A stretch of DNA of 64,000 bases from Oxalobacteraceae bacterium. Its GTDB lineage: Bacteria > Pseudomonadota > Gammaproteobacteria > Burkholderiales > Burkholderiaceae_D. Where the stretch lies: NCBI GenBank assembly GCA_027490465.1, contig JAIXXZ010000018.1:1-64000 (forward strand), written 5' to 3'. Under the pieces are notes generated by a model. It was not told the origin of the DNA and searched no databases. It saw only the letters and a program-made list of their open reading frames with translations. Within the stretch, counting starts at the first letter, position 1. Each line of letters opens with the position of its first letter. The position numbers and the translations under genes were made by a program. Of the stretch, positions 31,171 to 48,091 are shown one piece after another.

Positions 31171-32604
31171 TTACTTGTCTTCGCCGCCCAGATTGCCTAT
31201 GCCGTACTGGCGCAGCTTCACATACAGGCTCTGGCGGGAAAGCCCGAGGATTTCCGAGGCGGTAGCGCGGTTGTCCTGCGTCAGCTGCAGGGCCGCTTCA
31301 ATACAAAGTTTTTCAATCAGGTCTGTGGTTTCCCCGACGATTTCACGCAGGGGTACCCGTCCAACCAGTTCGGTCAGCTGCTCTACCGAGCGCGGCATCG
31401 GGTTGCGGGTTTCAGTACCGGCGCGGCGGCCGACATCGCGTATGGTGAAACCTAGCGCGCCGCTACTGCCTTGCTGGCTGACGGCCACGGCTGAGATCTC
31501 GACGGGTATCTGGCTGCCGTTTTCATTGCGCATCGTGGTCGCAAACAATCGTACCGAACCCCGCTGTCGCAGGTTGGCCAGCAAGACATTCAAGTCAACA
31601 CCAGCACGACCCAGCCAGCGATCCAGTGACTCTCCCAGCACCTGCTCGGCCCGATTCATCTCCACCATTTCAGTGAATGCGCGGTTGGCCGCGAGGACAT
31701 CACCATCGGTATCGGTGACGACAAAGGCATCGGGTGCTTGTTCGATCACGCGCGTAATCATTTCAGCTTGCGTTGCACTGCCGTTCTCGGTTCTTATCGC
31801 CGAATCGCTGCGCACGCGAATGAGCAGCAGCTCGCCACCTTCTTCGTGCATCACCGACACAGACAGGGTCATCGGGCTATTGCGAATTTTGGCGACAGCC
31901 TGATCGGATTTGCCACCGCCGCGTACGGTATCCAGCAGTTTGCCGATGACGTCGCGAGAATCACTGTCGATACAGTCAATGATTTGCTTTCCCACCATGC
32001 GGCGCACGGTGTCGCCAAAAGCCTCAGCGGCTGCCGGATTGGCTTCGACAATTTTTTGTGATTTGCCATCGACCACCAGCACGCCTTCGGAGGTCAGATC
32101 AAACAGGATGCGGTAGCGGGATTCGAGATGGCGCAAACGCAAATAGTCGCGTTCCATCGTTTGCTGCGCATCGACCAGCTGCTGCTGAATTTCTGACTGC
32201 GCACGCAGATCGCGCCCCAGTGCAATCAGGCGGCCCTTGGGGCCGACAGGGATGGAGCAGAAGGAGATCGGAATGTCGGCGCCTTCCTCGGCCGGGACAT
32301 TCACCTGACGCCAGATCGCGCGATTGTCACCGCTACTGTTGAGGAGCTTGGCCACCTTGGGCCGACTTTCTATGGTGACGACATCTTGCCAGGCCTTGCC
32401 AATCCAGCTGCGCAGTCCGCCAACGACCGGCAGCGCACCGGCATTTGAAGATACATCCTGCACCACACCCTGACCATCCACGACCAGCACAAGATCTGCC
32501 GCCGCGGACAATAGCGCGGCATTCGCTTCCGTACTAAGCCCGGCGAGCGATTGTTTCGGAGAGTCGAATTGTGTCACTTGGTGTGTGCCGGCTTGTGATC
32601 TCAT
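31171..32604 (-). CDS. ppsR: PpsR/CrtJ repressor of photosynthesis genes
   Basis: 477-residue repressor of bch, crt and puc genes under oxygen. It has an N-terminal segment, PAS domains (LVLVVDGQGVVQDVSSNAG, ILFDLTSEGVLVVDGKSQKI, APDAFVVTDTDGDVLAANRA) and a C-terminal Fis-like helix-turn-helix: NRATASEILGLSRQSLYVKL. A cysteine just before the HTH (EKLCIEAAL) matches the redox-active Cys of CrtJ. ATG 32604 gives MRSQAGTHQVTQ; the frame is open to 32655. It lies downstream of ppaA. Confidence 0.95.
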   Translation of the reverse strand: MRSQAGTHQVTQFDSPKQSLAGLSTEANAALLSAAADLVLVVDGQGVVQDVSSNAGALPVVGGLRSWIGKAWQDVVTIESRPKVAKLLNSSGDNRAIWRQVNVPAEEGADIPISFCSIPVGPKGRLIALGRDLRAQSEIQQQLVDAQQTMERDYLRLRHLESRYRILFDLTSEGVLVVDGKSQKIVEANPAAAEAFGDTVRRMVGKQIIDCIDSDSRDVIGKLLDTVRGGGKSDQAVAKIRNSPMTLSVSVMHEEGGELLLIRVRSDSAIRTENGSATQAEMITRVIEQAPDAFVVTDTDGDVLAANRAFTEMVEMNRAEQVLGESLDRWLGRAGVDLNVLLANLRQRGSVRLFATTMRNENGSQIPVEISAVAVSQQGSSGALGFTIRDVGRRAGTETRNPMPRSVEQLTELVGRVPLREIVGETTDLIEKLCIEAALQLTQDNRATASEILGLSRQSLYVKLRQYGIGNLGGEDK

Positions 32605-32710
32605 GAATTGCAAGGCCGGGCGAGCAGAGGCGGCGCGACCGGGAAAAATACTCAACGGTCACATTGTGTACGCATTCAGGCAGATTTTCAAGCGAACTTA
32701 CACTGATTTG

Positions 32711-32728
32711 TGTCAATTCATCCTGACG
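32711..32728. promoter_or_regulatory. Possible PpsR site upstream of ppsR
   Basis: TGTCAATTCATCCTGACG, a TGT-N12-ACG palindrome at the very end of the ppaA gene and 107 bases before the ppsR start. On the minus strand it contains TTGACA as a possible -35 box. This suggests autoregulation, but the flanking -10 is unclear. Confidence 0.5.
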
Positions 32729-33570
32729 TCTTGTTGCTGCTGGATGAGTTGGAGTGCCAGGGCGAGGGCTTCTACCGCATCGGATGAGCAGCCGTCTGCC
32801 CCCGCGGTTGCGGCGAGACCGGGTTCGCGGAGGAAGAGTGGACCGCCGACCATGACAGAAAGCCGGGGGTTGCGCGAGGTTTTGCGGGCAGTGCGTATGG
32901 CTTTGCCGAGTTCGGGGAACTCATTGTCAGTGCTCACCGACAAGGCCAGTACATCAAACCAGTTGGCTGACAGCGCATCCTGCAACTCGCCGGGCTTGGG
33001 CGAGGGTATCGACAGGACGACCCAGCCTTCCTTGCGGAAGAATTCCGAGAGCATTGACAGGCCGAAAGTGTGCTGCTGGCCCGGCATGGTTGCCATGACG
33101 ATGCGCCGCTCCGACTCTGGAGCGGGTTTGGTATTTTTGGCGTTGCTGTGAAATGCCGGGCTCAGATCGTAGAGCAATGTCTGCAGCCGCCAGAGGCAAA
33201 GGGTCACTTCCGAGAACGTGCAGAGGTCAGCTTCCCATAATTCGCCCAGATAACGCGCTGCCGGAGCGAACAGATCAAGATAGACCTTATCCATCGATAT
33301 GCCGCGCGCGCCGATGTCGGCCACGATGTCGTTGGCGTCAGGCACGCGATTCTCCATCAGCGCCTTGGCAAAACCGACCACGTCCCTGGTCGCGATTGCA
33401 GGCGCATTCGGTGCATGAAGGCGCTGATCCTGGTGGGCCATCATGAGTCGCGGGATGATTTCCGTTTCCACCAGAGGTAGAAGCCGGTCCTCGCTCGCCG
33501 CCTCTTTCAGCGCCCCCGCGCTGTGGCCGGGGGCACTTTTGCTGCCACGGCCGTCTGAGGCTTGGTCCAT
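32713..33570 (-). CDS. ppaA: PpaA/AerR-type antirepressor with B12-binding domain
   Basis: 285-residue regulator. The N-terminal half (VDxxG-poor helical domain, LFAPAARYLGELWEADLCTF) is followed by a cobalamin-binding-like domain containing MPGQQHTFGLSMLSEFF, where QxHTFG replaces the DxHxxG motif of classical B12 proteins, then LSVSTDNEFPELGKAI and VMVGGPLFL. AerR/PpaA binds B12 in light and modulates CrtJ/PpsR. Its position just upstream of ppsR supports this. ATG 33570 is followed by a low-complexity N-terminus. Confidence 0.92.
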   Translation of the reverse strand: MDQASDGRGSKSAPGHSAGALKEAASEDRLLPLVETEIIPRLMMAHQDQRLHAPNAPAIATRDVVGFAKALMENRVPDANDIVADIGARGISMDKVYLDLFAPAARYLGELWEADLCTFSEVTLCLWRLQTLLYDLSPAFHSNAKNTKPAPESERRIVMATMPGQQHTFGLSMLSEFFRKEGWVVLSIPSPKPGELQDALSANWFDVLALSVSTDNEFPELGKAIRTARKTSRNPRLSVMVGGPLFLREPGLAATAGADGCSSDAVEALALALQLIQQQQDVRMN

Positions 33571-33773
33571 TCTTGTCTCCTGCTGTTGCGCTCGCGGGCC
33601 TCACTGGGAACGACGGCTTGTCAGCCGGACGCTAGCGTGGATCCATCATTAGTCCGCCCTATCTTGGGCGGTTGATGACATAAGGGGTCGATCAACAAAA
33701 TGTTTCCTCTTTGTACTCCCCGAAACCCTGCATGTCAAAGAAATACGCGAAAAATGCCCGAATCCGGAAATTG

Positions 33774-33830
33774 TGTCAACCTAGATTGACGTAATCAGTT
33801 GTTGACATACTGGCGGGTCACACCTACATT
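33774..33830 (+). promoter_or_regulatory. bchF promoter with PpsR site, divergent from ppaA
   Basis: In the 296-base gap between ppaA and bchF, TGTCAACCTAGATTGACG (33774-33791) is a TGT-N12-ACG palindrome. Exactly 8 bases later a left half-site TGTTGACA (33800-33807) begins, without a good right half. It contains a TTGACA -35 box (33802-33807), with TACATT (33825-33830) as -10 at 17 bases. Repressor covering this pair would block bchF transcription. Confidence 0.75.
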
Positions 33831-33866
33831 GCATTACACCTCCCTTCGTGGGCCCCGAGCCAGACC

Positions 33867-37239
<3,373 letters not shown>

Positions 37240-37243
37240 TGTC

Positions 37244-41898
<4,655 letters not shown>

Positions 41899-41960
41899 GT
41901 GCAGCATATTTTGATTTGCCAAAGTTCGATTAGGGGCAGCAGGTCGTAAAGGGGAAGACA

Positions 41961-42662
41961 ATGGGAACGACCAGTTACGAAGAAAAACGCGAACAGCTCG
42001 AAGAGTATTTCGACCGTACTGCGGCCGATCAGTGGGCAAAGCTCACCTCGGATGAACCAGTATCAGGTATCAGAAAGACTGTACGAGCCGGGCGTGAACG
42101 TATGCGCCAGACCCTGCTCGAATGGTTGCCACATGATTTGCATGGCCGCCGCATTCTCGATGCGGGTTGTGGTACCGGCACGTTGGCAGTTGACCTTGCG
42201 CGCCGTGGTGCGCACGTGGTGGCAATTGATCTTTCACCTACCTTAGTTGAGCTGGCGCGCAAACGCGTACCGGATGATCTGGGCGAGGGCAAGGTCGAGT
42301 TTGTATCGGGTGACATGCTATCGACGTCTTATGGGGACTTCGATCATGTGGTTGCCATGGATTCGATGATTCACTATGAAAAGCACGACATGGTGCAGGT
42401 GCTGTCAGGCCTTGCACAGCGCACCAGCCGTTCTTTGCTGTTCACTTTTGCGCCGAGCAATCCCATTCTGGCGACCATGATTCGTGTTGGACGAATTTTC
42501 CCGCGCAGTGATCGCGCGCCGTTTATCGAGCCGATTGCCGAAGCATCGCTGCGCAGTGCCATCGGTGAATGTGAAGCCCTCAATAAATGGCAGATCGGTA
42601 ACACTGAAAAAATCTCCAGCGGGTTTTATACATCGCAGGCGATGGAGATTCAAAAGCGATGA
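41961..42662 (+). CDS. bchM: Magnesium protoporphyrin IX methyltransferase
   Basis: 233-residue SAM-dependent enzyme methylating the ring C propionate of Mg-protoporphyrin IX. The SAM motif LDAGCGTGTLAVDLARRG is near residue 60, and the region DHVVAMDSMIHYE is typical of BchM. The start follows AAAGGGGAAG. It overlaps a small 41-codon frame at its stop. Confidence 0.97.
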   Translation: MGTTSYEEKREQLEEYFDRTAADQWAKLTSDEPVSGIRKTVRAGRERMRQTLLEWLPHDLHGRRILDAGCGTGTLAVDLARRGAHVVAIDLSPTLVELARKRVPDDLGEGKVEFVSGDMLSTSYGDFDHVVAMDSMIHYEKHDMVQVLSGLAQRTSRSLLFTFAPSNPILATMIRVGRIFPRSDRAPFIEPIAEASLRSAIGECEALNKWQIGNTEKISSGFYTSQAMEIQKR

Positions 42663-42784
42663 ATGTCACGGTGATCGAAGTGGCACTGGTCCTGTTCTGG
42701 CTCGGGTTTCTGGGCCTGCACTTATGGCTGTTGCGCGCCGATCCCGTGGAAGCAGGGCCGATGGTTCTCGAAGTTAAGGAGTAA
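42659..42784 (+). CDS. 41-residue single-span membrane peptide, unknown
   Basis: ATG at 42659 overlaps the bchM stop by four bases (ATGA) and the frame ends 5 bases before acsF. The product has one strong membrane segment ([18 protein letters not shown], about residues 8-25), then a short charged tail ending LEVKE. The overlap and tight spacing between two bacteriochlorophyll genes argue for a real gene. I do not recognise it. In relatives this place is occupied by lhaA and puhABC. Confidence 0.6.
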   Translation: MNVTVIEVALVLFWLGFLGLHLWLLRADPVEAGPMVLEVKE

Positions 42785-42789
42785 GTATC

Positions 42790-43869
42790 ATGCACAACGC
42801 AGTCAGCGAAATAAATTCGGTAGAAGACGCAGCCAAGAAGGCGGTGACCAACACCCTTTTCTCGCCGCGGTTTTATACAACGGATTACGAAGCGATGAAC
42901 CGTCTCAATATCGAGCCTGTCAGGGCTGACTGGGATGCGATGATGGCTGAATATGAGGGTGATAATAATCACGATCATTTTCAGCGCGATGCTACTTTTG
43001 CTGAGGAGGCCCGCGAGCTGGCGCACAAAATGTCGCCGGAATTGCGTCAGGAGTTTCTGGATTTTCTGGTCAGCTCTCTGACCTCCGAATTTTCGGGCTG
43101 CGTGCTGTACAACGAGATCAAGCGCAATGTCAGCAATCCGGACATCAAGAAGCTCATGGAATACATGGCGCGTGACGAATCACGTCACGCTGGCTTCATC
43201 AATTCTTCGTTAAAGGATTATGGTCTGGGTATCGACCTGGGTAATTTGAAGCGCAGCAAGAGCTACACCTACTTCAAGCCCAAATACATTTTCTACGCGA
43301 CCTACCTGTCCGAAAAGATTGGTTACGCACGCTATATCAAGATTTTCCGCCAGCTGGAAAAACATCCGGACAAGCGCTTTCATCCTATCTTTCGCTGGTT
43401 CCAGCGCTGGTGCAATGATGAATTCCGTCATGGCGAATCGTTTGCATTGATCATGCGTGCCAATCCCGGTTTGCTACAAGGCGGTAATGTGTTGTGGATC
43501 CGTTTCTTTTTGCTTGCGGTCTACGCCACCATGTATGTGCGCGATCACACGCGCCCAGAGCTCAAGCAGGCGATGGGTCTGGAGCCTACCGAATATGATT
43601 TCGAAGTCTTCCGCATCACCAACGAAATCACCAAGCAGGTGTTTCCTATCGTGCTCGACATCGATCATCCAGCCTTCCACGCCAATCTGAAGCGTCTCTA
43701 TCACTGCGCGATGCGAGCAGATGAGGGCAAGGCAGCTGGCGGCATTGTCGGTAATCTGCAAAAAGCATTCTGGAGTGTGGCCGGTGCCGCGGTATTCGCT
43801 CGCATGTACTTCATTCCTGTGCAGTCCAATAGCCTGCCGCAGTCCGCGCGACTTGCGCCCAGCTGGTGA
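42790..43869 (+). CDS. acsF: Aerobic Mg-protoporphyrin monomethyl ester oxidative cyclase
   Basis: 359-residue di-iron enzyme that uses O2 to form the fifth ring of (bacterio)chlorophyll. Iron ligands are in [28 protein letters not shown] and [11 protein letters not shown]. The product [19 protein letters not shown] starts with an AAGGAG site. Its presence implies pigment synthesis in air; the anaerobic BchE is not in the window. Confidence 0.97.
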   Translation: MHNAVSEINSVEDAAKKAVTNTLFSPRFYTTDYEAMNRLNIEPVRADWDAMMAEYEGDNNHDHFQRDATFAEEARELAHKMSPELRQEFLDFLVSSLTSEFSGCVLYNEIKRNVSNPDIKKLMEYMARDESRHAGFINSSLKDYGLGIDLGNLKRSKSYTYFKPKYIFYATYLSEKIGYARYIKIFRQLEKHPDKRFHPIFRWFQRWCNDEFRHGESFALIMRANPGLLQGGNVLWIRFFLLAVYATMYVRDHTRPELKQAMGLEPTEYDFEVFRITNEITKQVFPIVLDIDHPAFHANLKRLYHCAMRADEGKAAGGIVGNLQKAFWSVAGAAVFARMYFIPVQSNSLPQSARLAPSW

Positions 43870-43887
43870 TGCGCTCGTGAGTCTCTG

Positions 43888-44649
43888 ATGTCACAGTACT
43901 TGTTTCCGGCCCTGTTCACGTTGTTCGTCTGGTGGTTTTCTACCGGCGTGATCATGTATCTGGGTCGGCTGCCGCGCTGGACGTTCAAATGGACGCTGCT
44001 CAAGTTCACGCTCTTGCTCGGATTTGCGCTGGTAGGCTTGTCGATTTCTGCATCGCGCACCACCGTCGCTTCGGCTTATTGCGCATTTACTTGCGCTGTG
44101 CTTGTGTGGAGCTGGCAGGAGATCGCTTTCCTGCTCGGTTATGTTACTGGCGCGCGGCGTAGCGAATGTCCACCGGACAGTCGCGGCTGGCAGCGTGTGC
44201 GTCATGCGACGGAAGCGATACTGCACCATGAGATGGCGCTGATACTGCTGGCGCTGATGGTGTTTGCGGTCAGTTGGGATAAACCCAATCAGACGGGTTG
44301 GTGGACTTATCTCGTGCTGTGGTCCATGCGTCTTTCCGCCAAGCTGAATCTTTTCCTTGGTGTGCGCAATCTCTCGGAAAACTTCCTGCCTGCGCATCTC
44401 GCGTATTTGCAAAGTTATTTCACGCGCCGCTCATGGAACTGGCTGATGCCTGTCTCAGTTACCGCAGCGACGGCGGTGCTCGTGCCGTTGTGGATGGCGG
44501 TGCTGGTCCAGCCGCAGGATGCGTTCGCTGCGACCAGCTTGTGTCTGGTCGCTGGCTTGTTGACGCTCGCTGTCATCGAGCATCTCTTCATGATCGTTCC
44601 CTTGCCGACGACCTGGATGTGGAAATGGGGTATGCGCGAAGGGGCCTGA
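43888..44649 (+). CDS. puhE: Putative photosynthetic complex assembly protein PuhE
   Basis: 253-residue protein with seven or so membrane segments, of the family found after puhABC-acsF in purple bacteria. Recognisable text: FTLFVWWFSTGVIMYLGRLP, WQEIAFLLGYVTG and MRLSAKLNLFLGVRNLSENF. Its function in reaction centre amount is known only genetically. It retains its usual place after acsF although puhA, puhB and puhC are missing here. Confidence 0.93.
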   Translation: MSQYLFPALFTLFVWWFSTGVIMYLGRLPRWTFKWTLLKFTLLLGFALVGLSISASRTTVASAYCAFTCAVLVWSWQEIAFLLGYVTGARRSECPPDSRGWQRVRHATEAILHHEMALILLALMVFAVSWDKPNQTGWWTYLVLWSMRLSAKLNLFLGVRNLSENFLPAHLAYLQSYFTRRSWNWLMPVSVTAATAVLVPLWMAVLVQPQDAFAATSLCLVAGLLTLAVIEHLFMIVPLPTTWMWKWGMREGA

Positions 44650-44684
44650 ATTCAGCAAAGCCCCTTGCGCATTTGAGGCCTGAT

Positions 44685-45656
44685 TTAACGAAGCTCTTCC
44701 TCGATATACGCTTTGACGACATCATCGAAGTTGGCGTCATGGACGAACCCCATTTTCTCCGCGCGCGTGGTGACGAAATCACCGGGCCAGGTGCGTACGA
44801 GCTTCATGATCACCGGGTCTTCTTTCCATTCCACCAGCGTCATCGTTTCCGCACCGGCGACACGCCCCATTGCGGCGACCATTTCACCAACCGTGGTCGT
44901 GAGTCCCGGCAGGTTGACTGCGCCTGCGGTACCAAACGCAGCACTCTCGAGTTCATGCGCGTGAATCAGATTGTGCACGGTGCTTCGAGGTGACAATGCC
45001 CACACCTTGGTATCCGGGGGTACTGGGCATACCGACACCACGCCATTCAAAGGTTCGCGGATGATGCCGCTGGCAAAGCTTGATGCGGCTTTGTTGGCCT
45101 TGCCAGGCCTTACCGTGACGGTAGGCAAACGCAGCGAGCGACCATCAACGAAGCCTTTGCGACTGTAATCAGTCACCATCAATTCACACATCGCTTTTTG
45201 CGCACCGTACGATCCTTGTGGCGTTGCTGGTGTGGTGTCCAATACCTTGGGCGGCAGATCGCCGCCAAATACCGCGACCGAACTGGTAAACACTACACGT
45301 GGCCGGTTGCCATTCTTGCGTGCCTGTTCCAGCAGGATGCGCGTAGCATCGAGGTTGATGCGCATGCCCAGATCAAAATCGCTTTCTGCTTCACCACTCA
45401 CGACTGCGGCCAGATGAAACACAGACTGCACCGATGGCGTCAGTGCTTTGGCAATCACCGCCGGATCGGCAGCATCGCCCGTCATGACCGTAATGCGCGC
45501 ATCATCGAAGCCCTGTGCCGCCACCTGATCCAGCAGTGTGATGCGGGAGATTTTTTCAGGCTGCCCCGAGGGCCCGGCCAGCGTGCCGCGTGCCAGTAAC
45601 TGACGCGCCAGCTTCGAACCCAGAAAGCCAGCGCCACCCGTGATCAGGACTTCCAT
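44685..45656 (-). CDS. denD: NAD-dependent epimerase/dehydratase, DenD-like
   Basis: 323-residue short-chain dehydrogenase of the extended type. N-terminal NAD motif ITGGAGFLGSKLARQLL, FHLAAVVSGEAE, active-site SYGAQKAMCE (YxxxK variant) and LRLPTVTVRPGKANKAASSF. The overall pattern is that of D-erythronate dehydrogenase (DenD), which oxidises D-erythronate. The start has an AGGGAGA site. It is divergent from the isomerase gene with 93 bases between, and the pairing supports a tetronate catabolic role. Confidence 0.83.
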   Translation of the reverse strand: MEVLITGGAGFLGSKLARQLLARGTLAGPSGQPEKISRITLLDQVAAQGFDDARITVMTGDAADPAVIAKALTPSVQSVFHLAAVVSGEAESDFDLGMRINLDATRILLEQARKNGNRPRVVFTSSVAVFGGDLPPKVLDTTPATPQGSYGAQKAMCELMVTDYSRKGFVDGRSLRLPTVTVRPGKANKAASSFASGIIREPLNGVVSVCPVPPDTKVWALSPRSTVHNLIHAHELESAAFGTAGAVNLPGLTTTVGEMVAAMGRVAGAETMTLVEWKEDPVIMKLVRTWPGDFVTTRAEKMGFVHDANFDDVVKAYIEEELR

Positions 45657-45715
45657 ACTCGTCTCCCTTAGTGTGATTGGTCTGCGTAAAAGGATAAGGG
45701 CAGTGCTTGTATCAT

Positions 45716-45731
45716 GGCAACTTAATTTGCC
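45716..45731. promoter_or_regulatory. Small palindrome in the denD/otnI divergent promoter
   Basis: GGCAA (45716-45720) and TTGCC (45727-45731) flank a 6-base spacer, in the 93-base intergenic region. It is a candidate operator for a shared regulator, with no direct support. Confidence 0.3.
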
Positions 45732-45749
45732 GTTTAACGAGTCCGTACC

Positions 45750-46526
45750 ATGCCGAAATTCGCCGCCAATCTGAGTTTCCTCTTCAACGAAGTGCCTTTC
45801 ATGGGCCGTTTTGCCGCTGCTGCTGCTGCCGGATTTCGCGCGGTGGAGTATCTCTTCCCCTACGAGGAAGATAAAAACGCCATTGCCCAAGCCTTGCGCG
45901 AGCACGGCCTGCAGAATGTCTTGTTCAATTTGCCGCCGGGTGATTGGGCCGCGGGCGAACGTGGTCTTGGTGCGCTGCCAGGGCGAGAGCAGGATTTTCA
46001 CGCCGGCGTGGAGAAAGCCCTCGACTATGCGCTGGCAGCAGGCACGACTCGGCTGCATGCACTTGCTGGCATTGTGCCGGCCCATGCAGACCTCGCCGAA
46101 TGTCGTGACACATTCATCCGAAATCTGCGCTATGCATGCGAGCTCCTAGCGCCGCATGGCATCACGCTTTTGGTCGAGCCGATCAATACGCGCGACATGC
46201 CGGGCTACTTCCTGAATTATCAAAGGGACGCGCATGCACTGCTGGCCGAGGTGGATGCGCCTAATCTCAAAGTGCAGATGGATTTTTATCACGCCCAAAT
46301 CATGGAGGGCGACATCATCAGCACATTCCGCCAGTACTTGCCCAATATCGGTCACGTGCAAATCGCCAGCGTACCCGAGCGGCATGAGCCGGACTTGGGT
46401 GAGCTCAATTATCCCTGGCTGTTCGCGATGATGGATGAGGCAGGTTACGATGGGTACATAGGTTGCGAGTACCGGCCTCGTCAGGGAACGACAGCCGGTC
46501 TGGTGTGGATGACGCCGTACACGTGA
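45750..46526 (+). CDS. Hydroxypyruvate isomerase family protein (Hyi/OtnI)
   Basis: 258-residue TIM-barrel isomerase. It starts [20 protein letters not shown] and contains [46 protein letters not shown] and GYIGCEYRP. Related enzymes interconvert hydroxypyruvate and tartronate semialdehyde (Hyi) or 2-oxotetronates (OtnI). Divergent denD favours OtnI; a role in handling glycolate-derived C3 acids is also possible. Confidence 0.85.
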   Translation: MPKFAANLSFLFNEVPFMGRFAAAAAAGFRAVEYLFPYEEDKNAIAQALREHGLQNVLFNLPPGDWAAGERGLGALPGREQDFHAGVEKALDYALAAGTTRLHALAGIVPAHADLAECRDTFIRNLRYACELLAPHGITLLVEPINTRDMPGYFLNYQRDAHALLAEVDAPNLKVQMDFYHAQIMEGDIISTFRQYLPNIGHVQIASVPERHEPDLGELNYPWLFAMMDEAGYDGYIGCEYRPRQGTTAGLVWMTPYT

Positions 46527-46542
46527 GGTCTGCGGTGCGGCT

Positions 46543-46971
46543 TTAAAACGAGAGGCTTTGTCCCCCCGCATTCTCGGCTGCGGTTTTGTCAAATCGTGGC
46601 GTGGCATGCACATCCAGCGCCGCTCGGAATTCCGAGGGTCGGTGCAGCAAGCGCAGTTCATCGCCGACGATCTCCGTGGTATGGCGTTCCACGCCATCCT
46701 TGCCCGTCCATTTGCGTGTCTGCAGATGGCCTTCGACATAGACCAGCGCGCCTTTTTTCAAATGTTGGCCGGCCATCTCGGCCAGTCGTTTGTAAAGCAC
46801 AACACGATGCCATTCGGTGGCGTCGCGCCGCGCACTGGTGGATTTGTTTTTCCATCCCTCGCTGGTCGCCACCGACAAATGTGCGACGGGCTCACCGCTG
46901 TTCATAGTGCGCACATCAGGATCATGGCCAAGATGGCCGATCAGTAAAGCCTTGTTCAATGTTCCGGTCAT
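46543..46971 (-). CDS. ssb: Single-stranded DNA-binding protein, short paralogue
   Basis: 142-residue OB-fold protein. N-terminal text LNKALLIGHLGHDPDVRTMN, SVATSEGWKN, TEWHRVVLYKRLAEMAGQHL and YVEGHLQTRKWTGKDG is clearly SSB. The C-terminus ends GGQSLSF and lacks the acidic DDDIPF-like tip that recruits repair and replication partners, so it is probably an accessory SSB of mobile origin or special use. The start follows AAGGACC. Confidence 0.92.
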   Translation of the reverse strand: MTGTLNKALLIGHLGHDPDVRTMNSGEPVAHLSVATSEGWKNKSTSARRDATEWHRVVLYKRLAEMAGQHLKKGALVYVEGHLQTRKWTGKDGVERHTTEIVGDELRLLHRPSEFRAALDVHATPRFDKTAAENAGGQSLSF

Positions 46972-47430
46972 GGTGAGGTCCTTGGTTTTGGTCAGAGGGT
47001 GTGTTTACAGGCGTGTATGCCCTGCAGCTTGTGTGTACTTACTCTGGCTAACGTGACCACTGCGATTTCAGCGTGCCCTTGTGTTCAGCGGAAGTGGGCA
47101 GCCTCACCATCACAAGACAAGCATTTTGCAAGCACACTATTTGCCTTGGATACACCACGGCATCACATAGTCACTTAGCCACAAGATTTCAGAATGCGTG
47201 TGGATCAAAAGGTTTCCGCAAGCGCCACGAAGACGTCAAGGCTGTAGTGGTTTTGACAAAAGAAGGATTGAAAGGCGCAGGAAAGAATCAAGGAAGGGCG
47301 GCGAAAGGATCCGAAGCGATACCGACCCGAATACCAGTCTGAAGCAACATCGAACCGGAACAAGCAGGCTAAAAGTCAGGGGGTGGGTGCAAAGTCGCTC
47401 ATACAGATGCTTTCATCATGGGTCACCAAG
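46972..47430. other. 459-base stretch without a recognisable gene
   Basis: Short open frames on the plus strand (for example 47073-47342) lack ribosome-binding sites and recognisable composition, and I take them as chance. No hairpin-plus-T-run, RNA gene or repeat of note was seen. It begins the accessory stretch between otnI and bchI. Confidence 0.5.
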
Positions 47431-47955
47431 CTACTTCGACATCATCGACTTGAGAACAGTATCTTTCAAAATGTAATGATGAAATAACGCCGCCCCCGCA
47501 TGGACGCCTGCCAGCCACATCAATAAATCGGCGAAGACTGGGTGAAGATCAAGCAATAGCTCACCCGTAGTTTTCATCGCCGTGAACGGAGGCATGATCA
47601 TCGTATTTCCGAGTAGATCTAACGCATCGCCATTGAGCCAAATCCCGAACACGGCAGTGAAAGGAACGGCGAGCAACAAAAAATAAAGTGCAGCTTGAAG
47701 CATTTTGGCGCTCATGGACATGATGGCAGACATGGGGATGTGCAAGCGTGGCTGGAAAAAAAGCATCCAGACAATGCGAAAAATACTTAAGCCAAATACG
47801 ACGAGTCCCAATGTTTCGTGGACTTGCACGCTCCAGTCGCCCCCCAAATTTTCTGCTTCATCGAGATCTTCCGGGCCAAGGATGAAAGTTGCCACCACAA
47901 GTATTGCGGTCAGCCAGTGAATCCAGCGAGTGACAGCGTTGTAGCGGGTTTTCAT
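47431..47955 (-). CDS. Cytochrome b561 family membrane protein
   Basis: 174-residue protein with four membrane segments. Haem-ligand histidines lie in TRWIHWLTAILV, VQVHETLGLVVFG, and HPVFADLLMWLAGVHAGAALFHH, the normal pattern of bacterial b561 (CybB), which passes electrons from quinol. ATG 47955 gives MKTRYNAVTRWIHW; a longer frame to 48009 lacks support. Confidence 0.9.
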   Translation of the reverse strand: MKTRYNAVTRWIHWLTAILVVATFILGPEDLDEAENLGGDWSVQVHETLGLVVFGLSIFRIVWMLFFQPRLHIPMSAIMSMSAKMLQAALYFLLLAVPFTAVFGIWLNGDALDLLGNTMIMPPFTAMKTTGELLLDLHPVFADLLMWLAGVHAGAALFHHYILKDTVLKSMMSK

Positions 47956-48091
47956 GTATTGCAATATAAGGTGACTGAACGCTTCAGGATACGCCACAGC
48001 CAGAGCCATCCCTTAACTTGCACCAAGCTATGCTGCCGCCGCCGATAATCTCCAGCAGCATTACACCCAACCCAATCACAACAAATGAATG

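Noticed and set aside
47073-47342. Open frame of 89 codons on the plus strand
   Set aside because: No ribosome-binding site, no recognisable motif, and unusual composition; taken as chance.
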